Positions 54,562 to 62,525 of a stretch of DNA of 64,000 nt are shown in pieces; the first letter of the stretch is position 1; every line of letters starts with the position of its first letter. This DNA comes from Oscillatoria nigro-viridis PCC 7112. Lineage in GTDB: Bacteria; Cyanobacteriota; Cyanobacteriia; Cyanobacteriales; Microcoleaceae. Below the pieces are notes generated by a model that was given only the letters and a program-made list of their open reading frames with translations, ran no database searches and was not told where the DNA came from. The stretch lies in the NCBI RefSeq assembly GCF_000317475.1, contig NC_019729.1, positions 572,501-636,500 on the forward strand. Direction: 5' to 3'. The position numbers and the translations under genes were made by a program.

Positions 54562-54573
54562 ATCTGAGTGGCG

Positions 54574-54612
54574 TTGTCAAGTTAAATTTTTATTCTAAAT
54601 TTAACTTGACAA
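54574..54612 (+). terminator. Perfect 16-bp hairpin after the DUF1036 gene
   Basis: TTGTCAAGTTAAATTT (54574-54589) and its exact complement (54597-54612) with a 7-base loop, directly after the stop codon. Confidence 0.7.
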
Positions 54613-54649
54613 ATCAATCCCAACAGGAATCGTAACAGTTACGTAAGTA

Positions 54650-54728
54650 GTTGCAATATCTTCCTCATCCTATACGCGGATCGTCGTATTGTTCTCCCAA
54701 TAAATTTGGATGATTATTAGATCGAAAG
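54650..54728 (+). promoter_or_regulatory. Conserved upstream block 3 with 18-bp dyad
   Basis: GTTGCAATATCTTCCTCATC, CT and the dyad ATACGCGGATCGTCGTAT (54672-54689), followed by TGTTCTCCC and AATAAATTTGGATGATTATT, AGATCGAA. It is almost the same as block 2. The dyad is 112 bases before the next start codon. Confidence 0.82.
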
Positions 54729-54800
54729 CAGTTATCTAGCTTCAGCAGATAGCTAGAAACTACTTCCCATTAACGTTGTTCAACAACAAGGAAATAAACT

Positions 54801-55211
54801 ATGTCTTCTACAACAGAATTTCCGGCATCGACTTCGATGCTACAGCTTCCAACAACTCAGAAAAACCAAGAGGCTAACCTTGAAGAGGTGCGTCAATTTG
54901 GTATGTCTCAAGAAGGAGCTTCGGCCGCAGCATTTTTCGGTAATGGCTACCGTTATCGCCATGACTGGGGAAACCTCAATGGACAGCACATCTTGCCTCT
55001 CAATTGGGGCTTGATCGCACCCAACTCTCTCGTCTTCGTTGCTATTGGTGAAGGTGTACCTCCTGCTCCCGCTGCTGGAAAGTTTATCGGTGCTGCTCGA
55101 TATACAGTCCATAACGTTGCCCCTAGCAACGGTGTTGTAAGTATTTGGGTCAACATCGAGTGGGGAAGCCCGATTCGGCTCTATGTTGACTATTTCGTAT
55201 TCAACCCTTAG
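54801..55211 (+). CDS. Small protein of unknown function (beta-rich)
   Basis: 136 residues from the ATG at 54801. An N-terminal, probably disordered part of 35 residues (MSSTTEFPASTSMLQLPTTQ) leads into a beta-rich domain (RYRHDWGNLNGQHILPLNWG, LIAPNSLVFVAIGEGVPPAP, AARYTVHNVAPSNGVVSIWV, NIEWGSPIRLYVDYFVFNP). There is no signal peptide. I do not recognise the family. The conserved dyad block upstream and the location tie it to the other small genes of this cluster. Confidence 0.6.
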   Translation: MSSTTEFPASTSMLQLPTTQKNQEANLEEVRQFGMSQEGASAAAFFGNGYRYRHDWGNLNGQHILPLNWGLIAPNSLVFVAIGEGVPPAPAAGKFIGAARYTVHNVAPSNGVVSIWVNIEWGSPIRLYVDYFVFNP

Positions 55212-55227
55212 AAGCACGGATTAAATA

Positions 55228-55236
55228 CAAGGCTGT
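55228..55236 (+). terminator. Left arm of a hairpin now split by an insertion
   Basis: CAAGGCTGT (55228-55236) is complementary to ACAGCCTTG at 56438-56446. Without the inserted element (and one target copy) the two arms would be about 9 bases apart and form a terminator-like hairpin for the 54801 gene. Confidence 0.5.
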
Positions 55237-55240
55237 TTCC

Positions 55241-56420
55241 GGGTGCATCTCACTTTGGCACATACATCAAATTGAAAGTTGACCGTTGAGATAAGCACAG
55301 CGAAGAGCAAGCATAGAGGAAACGTTCTCAATATTCCATTGCGCTCCCGATATTTTTACCCTTAATCCAATGCGTTTTATTGTTGATTCCACTGTTCCAG
55401 AACCAATCGAACTTATGGATTCTTCTTTGTAGTATTGGTAATTTACTATTCGGCAGCGATGGGTATCTAAATAATTGCAAAACGTTTTAAATGCTTGACC
55501 TTTAAAGTCTTTAAATAAATTTATAACTTCATCAACTTTGCCTTGCCATAACATATTTTCGGCTAATTTCAATCGTTTTATTGAACCCCCTACCTTGTAG
55601 AGATTTTCTTTCAGATGATACCAATCTAAGATTTCTTGTCTTTGTTCATTGTCTCCAATTTCTTTAAATATGTTCCAAATTCCGGCATGGCCATCTCCGA
55701 GGCAATACATAGGATGTAGTAATTTTTGGCTATTAGTCCAATCAATTAAATCTTGATTATTTTGAAAAAACGCTCCCGCATAAATATTATCTAAACACAC
55801 GGCTTTATAGTCTTTCCAGTAACAGCTCTCGCCCTTGGTTGCGTTGCGTAGTCTGACTTTACCGCCATCCAATGTAATTTCTTTGACTCCTTGTTGAGAT
55901 GTAGGCAATTCCAATTCTTGTCTTTTGACTAATCTTTGTAATGTACTGTGAGAAATTTTGATCCCAGTAAATTTTTCCAAATCTTTTTCTGCCATTTGAT
56001 AAGATTCGTTAGCACTGATTAAAAGACAGCAATTTTCCATCAGGGGACTAAATTGACTGTAAGCTTTTAAGCCAAAATATTTTGCCTGATTATCTGTAAT
56101 GTCGAGCGATCCGATTATTGATTTTATTTTTCGGGGTTTTCCTGTTTGAATTCCTGATACTGCTGAAAAAAAAAGCTACCTATTTCTGGACCAACCTCTG
56201 ATAACATTTTCTGACGGACTGCTTTTTCTATACTTTCAAAAGTTTTTAACTCAGTTGGCTCTGTATTTCTGTAAAGAATTTTTGCTACCGCTTTTAAGTG
56301 GGCTTTTAGTTGTTGTTGGTCTGAGGGTGTCATTTTATTTACCTCATCTTTATTTGACGATTTTACTAGCTTTTTCATTTTAACTCTTTTTTGACACATT
56401 CGCAAAAGTGAGATGCACCC
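55241..56420 (-). mobile_element. ISKra4-like insertion sequence (1180 bp)
   Basis: Inverted repeats GGGTGCATCTCACTTT (55241-55256) and AAAGTGAGATGCACCC (56405-56420) bound the element. The octamer CTGTTTCC flanks it on both sides (55233-55240 and 56421-56428), giving an 8-bp target duplication. It contains one transposase in two frames on the minus strand. Confidence 0.85.
55267..56399 (-). CDS. ISKra4-type transposase in two overlapping frames
   Basis: The first frame (56399-56124) encodes an N-terminal domain (SDQQQLKAHLKAVAKILYRN, TFESIEKAVRQKMLSEVGPE, IGSFFFQQYQEFKQENPEK). The second frame continues with GKPRKIKSIIGSLDITDNQA, KYFGLKAYSQFSPL, then the catalytic region (ITLDGGKVRLRNA, MYCLGDGHAGIWNIFKE, LDWYHLKENLYKVGG, GSGTVESTIKRIGLR). 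The second frame is -1 to the first and open back to a run of nine T (coding strand, within GSFFFQQ). A -1 slip on T-TTT-TTC would fuse the two. Whether this is programmed or a mutation cannot be told; no other defect is seen. Confidence 0.72.
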
Positions 56421-56506
56421 CTGTTTCCTCACAAGTCACAGCCTTGGAATTCAATAAATCTATTATCGCACTCAACGCATTATCCAACTCTAAATCAGAG
56501 GTATTT

Positions 56507-57784
56507 ATGTCTGAACAACCTAGTTTTCCCCTCCCAGCAACTGCCCAAGCCGATGAAACAACAGGGCGTTACATTATTACTTTCCGCGAAGATGCAGTGA
56601 CAGAAGGATTAGACCTCCTGAGCGACCAAACTGGTATCAGAGGACTGGCAAATGCTGCCGATTTCCCCGACTCTGCTCTAGACTTGAGCCAAATTGCAGC
56701 AGCAGGGGGAGCGGTGTTTCCCACTCTCGGCGTTGCCGTCGTCTCGTTAGACGAAGGGGGTTTCAGCAGCATCATGACCTCAGCGGGAGAGGATTCGGCT
56801 ATTCTGGCGATCGAACCAGAGCGCACTTTCTACGCCATTGGCGATGGTTTGTCGGCAGACTACCTGCGGGCCTATCGCGATGCGGTGAATAACCTGTACG
56901 AGAAAGCCACTACTACAGAAGCAGCAGAAATCAGAGCCCAACAATGTTTTTCTGATGATAGCGAGTCTACTTGGGGTCTGAAGGCAACGAAGGTGATGAA
57001 CTCTCTGTTGACTGGTAGTGGAATGAAAGTTGCGGTGCTGGATACGGGGATGGATCTCCAACATCCCGACTTCGCGGGTCGATCGATCGTGTCGCAATCT
57101 TTCGTGCCTGGGGAGGACGTACAAGATGGGTTCGGTCACGGTACCCACTGCATCGGGACAGCCTGCGGGTTCAAAGATCAGAACGGCCGCAGGTACGGGA
57201 TCGCTCACAAATCGACCATTTATGTCGGTAAAGTGTTGAGCAATGCCGGTAGTGGCGCTGGTACATGGATTCTGGCTGGGATGGAATGGGCGATCGCCAA
57301 CGGGTGTCAAGTGATCTCGATGTCATTAGGAAACACCAATCCAAACCCCTCTACTGCTTACGAAACAGTCGGCCGTCGGGCACTGCAAAATGGGTGTCTG
57401 ATCGTGGCAGCCGCAGGCAACCACGGACCAACCAGAACCGTTGGACAACCAGCCAATAGCCTCTCGATTATGGCTGTTGCAGCCGTCGATAACTGCGTCC
57501 AAGTGCCTGACTTCTCGGCTACCTCTGACCTAGTTCGAGGAACTAAAGTCGATATCGCCGCTCCTGGAGTGAAAGTATACTCATCACTGCCTGTGGATAA
57601 AGGTCGTTATGATGCCTGGAACGGCACTAGCATGGCTACACCTCACGTAGCTGGCATCGCGGCCCTGTATGCCGAATCGACTGGTAAACGAGGTGCTGAA
57701 CTTTGGCAATTGCTGACTTCCTATGCTATGGCGCTACCGTTGCCGAATACTCGTGTCGGAAGCGGTTTAGTACAAGCTCCGTAA
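56507..57784 (+). CDS. Subtilisin-like (S8) serine peptidase
   Basis: 425 residues from the ATG at 56507 (AGAGG upstream; the frame is open to inside the ISKra4 insertion, which is not meaningful). The N-terminal 110 residues look like an I9-type propeptide (GRYIITFREDAVTEGLDLLS, then AVFPTLGVAVVSLDEGGFSS). The catalytic triad is clear: Asp in VAVLDTGMDLQHPDF, His in GHGTHCIGTACGF, Ser in NGTSMATPHVAGIAALYAES; the oxyanion Asn is in VAAAGNHGP. No signal peptide is visible, so it may act inside the cell or leave by another route. It may process the small proteins encoded upstream, which is inference from location. Confidence 0.88.
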   Translation: MSEQPSFPLPATAQADETTGRYIITFREDAVTEGLDLLSDQTGIRGLANAADFPDSALDLSQIAAAGGAVFPTLGVAVVSLDEGGFSSIMTSAGEDSAILAIEPERTFYAIGDGLSADYLRAYRDAVNNLYEKATTTEAAEIRAQQCFSDDSESTWGLKATKVMNSLLTGSGMKVAVLDTGMDLQHPDFAGRSIVSQSFVPGEDVQDGFGHGTHCIGTACGFKDQNGRRYGIAHKSTIYVGKVLSNAGSGAGTWILAGMEWAIANGCQVISMSLGNTNPNPSTAYETVGRRALQNGCLIVAAAGNHGPTRTVGQPANSLSIMAVAAVDNCVQVPDFSATSDLVRGTKVDIAAPGVKVYSSLPVDKGRYDAWNGTSMATPHVAGIAALYAESTGKRGAELWQLLTSYAMALPLPNTRVGSGLVQAP

Positions 57785-57798
57785 TGCAGAATACCCAA

Positions 57799-57828
57799 AT
57801 CCCCGCAGCACTTTAAGCCTGCGGGGAT
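57799..57828 (+). terminator. Terminator-like hairpin after the S8 gene
   Basis: ATCCCCGCAG (57799-57808) pairs exactly with CTGCGGGGAT (57819-57828), 15 bases after the stop codon. Confidence 0.75.
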
Positions 57829-57883
57829 CTAACTGAAGACAATTTACAATAGCGCAATGGATTTACTCCAAAGGATGCTAAAT

Positions 57884-58111
57884 ATGTCTGACGAACAAGT
57901 ACAGCACATCATAGTAACTGTTGACGATCGAAACATATCGGTAATTCCATCGATTGTCGCTGCCTTAGAATCGGCGGGAATGAAAGTGGAGCAGGTGCTG
58001 CCTGTGATTGGTATCGTTACTGGAGAAGTTTCTCAGTCGAAGCTAGAAGAACTAAAGAGCGTACCGGGCGTGGCTAGTGTCGAGATCGATCGACAAATGC
58101 GGGCAATTTAA
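57884..58111 (+). CDS. Small I9-like (subtilase propeptide/inhibitor) protein
   Basis: 75 residues from the ATG at 57884 (AAGGA 8 bases before); an earlier ATG at 57857 has no ribosome-binding site. The sequence VQHIIVTVDDRNISVIPSIV, AALESAGMKVEQVLPVIGIV, TGEVSQSKLEELKSVPGVAS, VEIDRQMRAI follows the beta-alpha-beta-beta-alpha-beta fold and the closing SVEIDR of I9 domains, which fold or inhibit subtilases. It is encoded 99 bases after the S8 peptidase and probably acts on it in trans. Confidence 0.65.
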   Translation: MSDEQVQHIIVTVDDRNISVIPSIVAALESAGMKVEQVLPVIGIVTGEVSQSKLEELKSVPGVASVEIDRQMRAI

Positions 58112-58120
58112 ACTAATCAA

Positions 58121-58855
58121 TCATTTAGGGGTTAGTAGATCCAGTTTTGCTAACCCCAAATAGCGAATGCCTTCTGGCGTCACGTCAAACCGGCAAGGCA
58201 AAACTTCGACACCTTCACTCATAGCCTGTCTGAACAATTCTCCGTAAAGGCGATCGGCACTATCCCCCGGAGCAAAATCAGTACAATCTCCGCGATTGAT
58301 AAAATACAGCATTACAGCCCTCGAACCCTGTCGCACCACTTCCATCAATTCCCGCAAATGTTTCTGTCCCCTCTCCGTCACTGTATCCGGAAATAGAGCC
58401 AACTCCTCTTTTACCCAAGTTGTATTTTTCACTTCCAGAAAAATCGGTTTTTCCTCACCAGTTAGCCAAAAATCCACTCTACTTTTTTGATCGGTGCCGT
58501 AAACAACCTCCGGTTGAATTAAACTGTAATTGCCCAACTCGGGAAACAATTTCAATTCCAAAGCTAATTTAACTACTCGATTTGGCAGCCCAGTATTAAC
58601 TCCCACCCAAGTTGGCACAGTGTCGCAAACTTTAATTAATTCCCAAGTATAAGCTAACTTGCGTTTAGGATTGTCGCTGGGAGATACTAGCACTGGATTG
58701 CCCGGAATGTAAACACCAGTCATCGGGCCAGTATTCGGACAGTGCGCCGTGATTATTTCTCCCGAATCTAGTTCAATTTCGGCAAAAAATCGCTTGTAAC
58801 GTTTGATGAGAATTCCGGGTAAAAGAGGAGGATATTTGTAAATTAAGCCAGTCAT
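58121..58855 (-). CDS. sfsA: DNA/RNA nuclease SfsA family protein
   Basis: 244 residues with the SfsA pattern: LLPGILIKRYKRFFAEIELD, HCPNTGPMTGVYIPGN, PVLVSPSDNPKRKLAYTWEL, and the nuclease-like core SRVDFWLTGEEKPIFLEVKN, TTWV, then FPDTVTERGQKHLRELMEVV and RAVMLYFINRGDCTDFAPGD. SfsA proteins were first linked to sugar metabolism gene control in E. coli and resemble PD-(D/E)XK nucleases. Full length. It is convergent with the I9-like gene (9 bases between the stops). Confidence 0.92.
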   Translation of the reverse strand: MTGLIYKYPPLLPGILIKRYKRFFAEIELDSGEIITAHCPNTGPMTGVYIPGNPVLVSPSDNPKRKLAYTWELIKVCDTVPTWVGVNTGLPNRVVKLALELKLFPELGNYSLIQPEVVYGTDQKSRVDFWLTGEEKPIFLEVKNTTWVKEELALFPDTVTERGQKHLRELMEVVRQGSRAVMLYFINRGDCTDFAPGDSADRLYGELFRQAMSEGVEVLPCRFDVTPEGIRYLGLAKLDLLTPK

Positions 58856-58856
58856 T

Positions 58857-58900
58857 CGATTTTAGATTTTAGATTTTAGATTTTAGATTTGCAATTTTAG
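58857..58900. repeat. TTTTAGA heptamer repeat
   Basis: About five units of GATTTTA in tandem just upstream of the sfsA start codon, with a further ATTTTAGATGGGCGG similar to the sequence at 38022. This is a member of the short tandemly repeated sequences typical of filamentous cyanobacteria. Confidence 0.85.
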
Positions 58901-59299
58901 ATGGGCGGTTTTTGATGATTGGCGATTTTTGATTGGCGATTGGCGATTTTACCTCTAACCGAATACCTGGTTCCGAAGTTTTGAAATAAGTCTGGGAAGT
59001 CACACAATCAGTCATCAGTTATCAACTATATGTTATTTCTCGGCTTTTACCAACTCATTTGTTTTATCACTTTTAGATTGTAAATTGTAGGTTTGAGATT
59101 TGAGATTAACGCATGATAGCACGAGACGGCGGTTGGTAGTTAGGACGAATAGTCCCGATCTATTATTGAATTTACGCAAGTCAGTAAGATCGATAAAATT
59201 GGTATAAGCGCAATTCCCCCTAGAAGTTTTATGATATGATTCTCCCGATTCGCGATTAAAATAAGTGAATCCTTTTAGCATTAGCGTTTGTAACCATTT
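58901..59299. other. Intergenic between sfsA and murJ
   Basis: No gene is supported. It carries further degenerate repeats (GATTGGCGATTTTTGATTGG near 58918) and presumably the promoters of the two divergent genes. Confidence 0.5.
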
Positions 59300-60913
59300 G
59301 TGTCCCAATTACAGAAGCCCTCTCGTTCCCTCGCAGGGATTGCCGGCATTGTGGCAGTCGCCACTCTAATTAGCAAAGTCTTTGGATTGGTGCGCCAAAT
59401 TGCGATCGCCGCAGCCTTTGGAGTCGGCGTCGCCGTCGATGCCTACAACTACGCCTACGTCATCCCTGGTTTCTTATTTATTTTGCTGGGAGGGATTAAC
59501 GGGCCATTTCACAGCGCCATAGTCAGTGTTTTAGCCCGCCGGGATAAAAAAGAAGCAGCGCCCTTAGTCGAGACTATCACCACCTTAGTCGGGGGCTTGT
59601 TGCTGTTGGTGACGATCGCTTTAATTATTTTTGCCGATCCGCTGATAGATTTGGTGGCACCTGGATTAAATAGAACAGTAGAAGGTTTACAAATTAAAGC
59701 AATTGCCGTCCAGCAATTTCGGATTATGGCGCCGATGGCCTTACTTTCAGGCTTAATCGGCATTGGTTTCGGTACTCTCAACGCCGCCGATATGTACTGG
59801 TTGCCTTCGATTAGTCCTTTATTTTCCAGCGTTGCACTTGTCGGCGGTTTGGGGATTCTGGCACTGCAACTCGGAGACAAAATTATTCAGCCGGAATACG
59901 CATTAATTGGCGGCTTAGTGTTAGCTTGGGGAACTTTAGCGGGTGCAGTTTTGCAGTGGTTGGTGCAACTGGTGGCGCAGTGGCGCGCCGGCTTGGGAAC
60001 ATTGCGCTTGCGGTTTAATTTTAAACGGCCGGGAGTGCAAGAAGTAATTAAGGTGATGGTTCCTGCTACCTTATCATCAGGAATGCTGCAAATTAATGTC
60101 TATACTGACCTATTTTTTGCATCCTACATCCCTCAAGCTGCCTCTGCGATGGGTTACAGCGGCTTGTTAGTTATGACGCCTTTAGGCATCATTTCTAATG
60201 TAATTTTAGTGCCATTTTTGCCGATATTTTCTCGCCTCACCGAACCAAAAGATTGGCCGGAATTAAAAGATAGAATTCGTCAATCTTTAATTTTGACTGC
60301 CCTGACAATGCTGCCGCTGAGCGCTTTAATGGCAACACTTGCCGGGCCGATCGTCCGCGTGGTTTACGAACGCTATGCTTTCGATCGGTCAGCCTCGGAG
60401 TTTGTCACGCCGATCTTGATGGCTTACAGTATAGGAATGTTTGTGTATTTGGGTCGCGACGTTGTGGTACGGGTATTTTACGCTTTGGGAGACGGAGAAA
60501 CTCCTTTTCGCGTCAGTATTATCAATATCTTTTTGAACGGACTGCTGGATTATTTGTTAGTAGGAGCTTTTGGCGCGCCCGGATTAGTTTTGGCGACGGT
60601 GGGAGTGAATCTTATTTCGATGGTTATGCTTTTGTACTTATTAGATAAAAAGCTGGGCGGCCTGCCTTGGGGGGAGTGGAGTTTGCCTTTTCTGGGGTTG
60701 ACTTCTGGCAGTTGTTTAACTGCTTTCGTTACCTTGGCTACTCTGCAAGCCTGTCAAAGAGTTTTGGGTACTGAAGGTTTGGTAATTCAATTAGTGCAGT
60801 TGAGTGTGGCAAGTTTTGTAGGGTTAGGAGTTTTTGCCCTGTTTGTCAGTCAGATGAAGTTGCCGGAAGTTGATATGTTTGTCGATCGCATTCGGGGGCG
60901 TTTTCGCAAATAA
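59300..60913 (+). CDS. murJ: Lipid II flippase MurJ (MviN)
   Basis: 537 residues with about 14 TM helices of the MOP/MATE type. The start is a GTG at 59300 (MSQLQKPSRSLAGIAGIVAV). The family signature follows: SKVFGLVRQIAIAAAFGVGV, AVDAYNYAYVIPGFLFILLG, GGINGPFHSAIVSVL, and later VMVPATLSSGMLQINVYTDL and LGDGETPFRVSIINIFLNGL. MurJ moves the lipid-linked peptidoglycan precursor across the plasma membrane. Full length and with no anomaly. It has no operon partner. Confidence 0.92.
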   Translation: MSQLQKPSRSLAGIAGIVAVATLISKVFGLVRQIAIAAAFGVGVAVDAYNYAYVIPGFLFILLGGINGPFHSAIVSVLARRDKKEAAPLVETITTLVGGLLLLVTIALIIFADPLIDLVAPGLNRTVEGLQIKAIAVQQFRIMAPMALLSGLIGIGFGTLNAADMYWLPSISPLFSSVALVGGLGILALQLGDKIIQPEYALIGGLVLAWGTLAGAVLQWLVQLVAQWRAGLGTLRLRFNFKRPGVQEVIKVMVPATLSSGMLQINVYTDLFFASYIPQAASAMGYSGLLVMTPLGIISNVILVPFLPIFSRLTEPKDWPELKDRIRQSLILTALTMLPLSALMATLAGPIVRVVYERYAFDRSASEFVTPILMAYSIGMFVYLGRDVVVRVFYALGDGETPFRVSIINIFLNGLLDYLLVGAFGAPGLVLATVGVNLISMVMLLYLLDKKLGGLPWGEWSLPFLGLTSGSCLTAFVTLATLQACQRVLGTEGLVIQLVQLSVASFVGLGVFALFVSQMKLPEVDMFVDRIRGRFRK

Positions 60914-60923
60914 ATAAAATTAT

Positions 60924-60988
60924 CGGGGCGGGTTAAGGGCGAACTACCAGGCACAAAACCCACAATCTGCGTACAAAACCCGCCCTTT
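60924..60988. repeat. REP-like hairpin copy H, variant
   Basis: CGGGGCGGGTTAAGGGCGAA and CAAAACCCGCCCTTTA arms, between the convergent murJ and DUF3181 genes. Related to copies A-G but more divergent. Confidence 0.6.
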
Positions 60989-60989
60989 A

Positions 60990-61292
60990 CTACATCTTCC
61001 GCTGAAATTCTTCAAGCACATCCATCAACTGAACTTGACACTGCATCGGAATCAAATCTGCCAGCGGCACTTCCCGCTTGCCGCCGCCCAATTTGACTGG
61101 AATTCCTTGCAAAACTTGTCCAACTTTGTCAGCATCTAAATTGCCATCTTCCAGCATTGAATAAAGTTGTTGGGCAACAACGGTATGCAGGTGGGCGTCA
61201 TTGAGATACAAATGCCACTTGGCAATGTCAATGTAGACATTTTCGCCGATTTCGGCTGCTAAGGATTCGATCGCCTGTGTAGTATTAGCCAT
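60990..61292 (-). CDS. DUF3181 family protein
   Basis: 100 residues: NTTQAIESLAAEIGENVYID, IAKWHLYLNDAHLHTVVAQQ, LYSMLEDGNLDADKVGQVLQ, GIPVKLGGGKREVPLADLIP. These match the cyanobacterial DUF3181 family as I know it, soluble proteins of unknown role found nearly only in cyanobacteria and plastids. No TM segment. Full length. Confidence 0.8.
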   Translation of the reverse strand: MANTTQAIESLAAEIGENVYIDIAKWHLYLNDAHLHTVVAQQLYSMLEDGNLDADKVGQVLQGIPVKLGGGKREVPLADLIPMQCQVQLMDVLEEFQRKM

Positions 61293-61356
61293 ATCAAAAA
61301 AGCCAAAAGTTATTTGTTATCCATCAAAAGACTTAACAAATCGCCGACAACTGCCT

Positions 61357-61614
61357 TCAGCCAGAATCTTTGGTGAGGGGCGAATAATCGGCGATCGCAA
61401 AATGGTAAATCGCGTGGGCCAAAACTACTAGAGCCCATCCACCCGTTACCGAAATTGCCCAAGGCCAATCAGCCTTTTGCAAATTGTGAACAAACCACAA
61501 ACCTGAATTGGTAGCAGAAAAAAGACCGACGTGGATAGCAAAATTCATCCTGTCATCTAACCGACGGTACTCTGGATCGTTGCGATCGGGTTTGCGGGGC
61601 CAACGAGGAGGCAT
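61357..61614 (-). CDS. Small 2TM-domain membrane protein
   Basis: 85 residues. A charged N-terminus (MPPRWPRKPDRNDPEYRRLD) leads to two hydrophobic helices (FAIHVGLFSATNSGLWFVHN and AISVTGGWALVVLAHAIYHF) in a 2TM arrangement. Both are flanked by His and Trp residues as in the 2TM domain family. The function is unknown. It is likely cotranscribed with the DUF3181 gene (64 bases between). Confidence 0.7.
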   Translation of the reverse strand: MPPRWPRKPDRNDPEYRRLDDRMNFAIHVGLFSATNSGLWFVHNLQKADWPWAISVTGGWALVVLAHAIYHFAIADYSPLTKDSG

Positions 61615-61702
61615 AGTTTTTCACTTGAAATTAGTAGTTCAGTGCCTATTTTAATCATAAGTGCAGCTTTTTGAATGCTGCATCCCTCTTTCGGCATGAA
61701 AC

Positions 61703-62224
61703 TTATGCCTCTACATTTTCATAGTCTCCAGACTTGCCGCCACTTTTACTCACCAGTCGAATCGATTCAATGGCGATCGACTTTTCCAATCCTTTGGCCA
61801 TATCGTACAAAGTCAGCGCCGCCACCGAAACCGCCGTCAGCGCCTCCATTTCCACCCCTGTTTCCGCCTTAATTTTCACCGTCGCCCGAATTTGATACCC
61901 CGGCAACCCAGCATCCGGCATTACCTGCACCTCCACGCTACTCAGCGGCAGAGGGTGACACAGAGGAATCAAATGTGCAGTCTGTTTCGCCGCCATAATT
62001 CCAGCCAGCCTTGCAGTACCCAACACATCACCTTTCGGCGCATTCCCCGCTTCAATCGCCGCAAAAGTCTCCGGCAACATCCGCACCCGACCCGCAGCCA
62101 CAGCTTGCCGCACAGTCGGCACCTTCGCTGAAACGTCCACCATTTGGGCTTCCCCGCTGTTGTCGAGGTGAGTTAGCTGTGCCGCATCGGGCAATTTAGA
62201 AAAAGTTTGCGAAAGGTCTTGCAT
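61703..62224 (-). CDS. moaC: Cyclic pyranopterin monophosphate synthase MoaC
   Basis: 173 residues, the usual MoaC length. Conserved blocks: [133 protein letters not shown]. MoaC with MoaA turns GTP into cyclic pyranopterin in molybdenum cofactor synthesis. Catalytic Asp and Lys (Asp-Met-Ala-Lys) are present. No other moa gene lies near. Confidence 0.96.
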   Translation of the reverse strand: MQDLSQTFSKLPDAAQLTHLDNSGEAQMVDVSAKVPTVRQAVAAGRVRMLPETFAAIEAGNAPKGDVLGTARLAGIMAAKQTAHLIPLCHPLPLSSVEVQVMPDAGLPGYQIRATVKIKAETGVEMEALTAVSVAALTLYDMAKGLEKSIAIESIRLVSKSGGKSGDYENVEA

Positions 62225-62302
62225 TATTTTGGTAATGGTGTTAATGTTAGATTCTGTGAGAAAAGAACTTAATCAATTTTAGATTAAATCTCAACTCAAC
62301 AG

Positions 62303-62376
62303 GGGCTTGTAGCTTAGTTGGATAGAGTGCATGGCTACGAACCATGAGGTCGGGGGTTCGAATCCCTCCAAGCCCA
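62303..62376 (+). tRNA. tRNA-Arg(ACG)
   Basis: A 74-base cloverleaf: acceptor GGGCTTG/CAAGCCC, D-arm GCTTAGTTGGATAGAGTGC, anticodon arm CATGGCTACGAACCATG with anticodon ACG, T-arm GGGGGTTCGAATCCCTC. The 3' CCA is not encoded; the discriminator is A. Confidence 0.95.
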
Positions 62377-62390
62377 CTACTAAAAGTTAT

Positions 62391-62420
62391 GAATTTTGAG
62401 TTTTGAGTTTTGAATTAAGA
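62391..62420. repeat. TTTTGAG heptamer repeat
   Basis: Four near-units of TTTTGAG lie just after the tRNA gene. Confidence 0.7.
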
Positions 62421-62493
62421 AATTAATTCAACTCAGCATTCAAGGCTCATAACTTTTTTAATTAGTATTTTACAATCAACCTCACTCTTTGTG

Positions 62494-62515
62494 CAACAGG
62501 CCCGAAAGCCTGTTG
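62494..62515. terminator. Hairpin downstream of the MFS gene
   Basis: CAACAGGC (62494-62501) and GCCTGTTG (62508-62515), 11 bases beyond the end of the minus-strand MFS gene. Confidence 0.6.
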
Positions 62516-62525
62516 TTATGCTAAC

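Noticed and set aside
59033..59308. 91-codon minus-strand frame between sfsA and murJ
   Set aside because: It overlaps the murJ start and lies over a repeat-rich intergenic region; the protein has no family resemblance.
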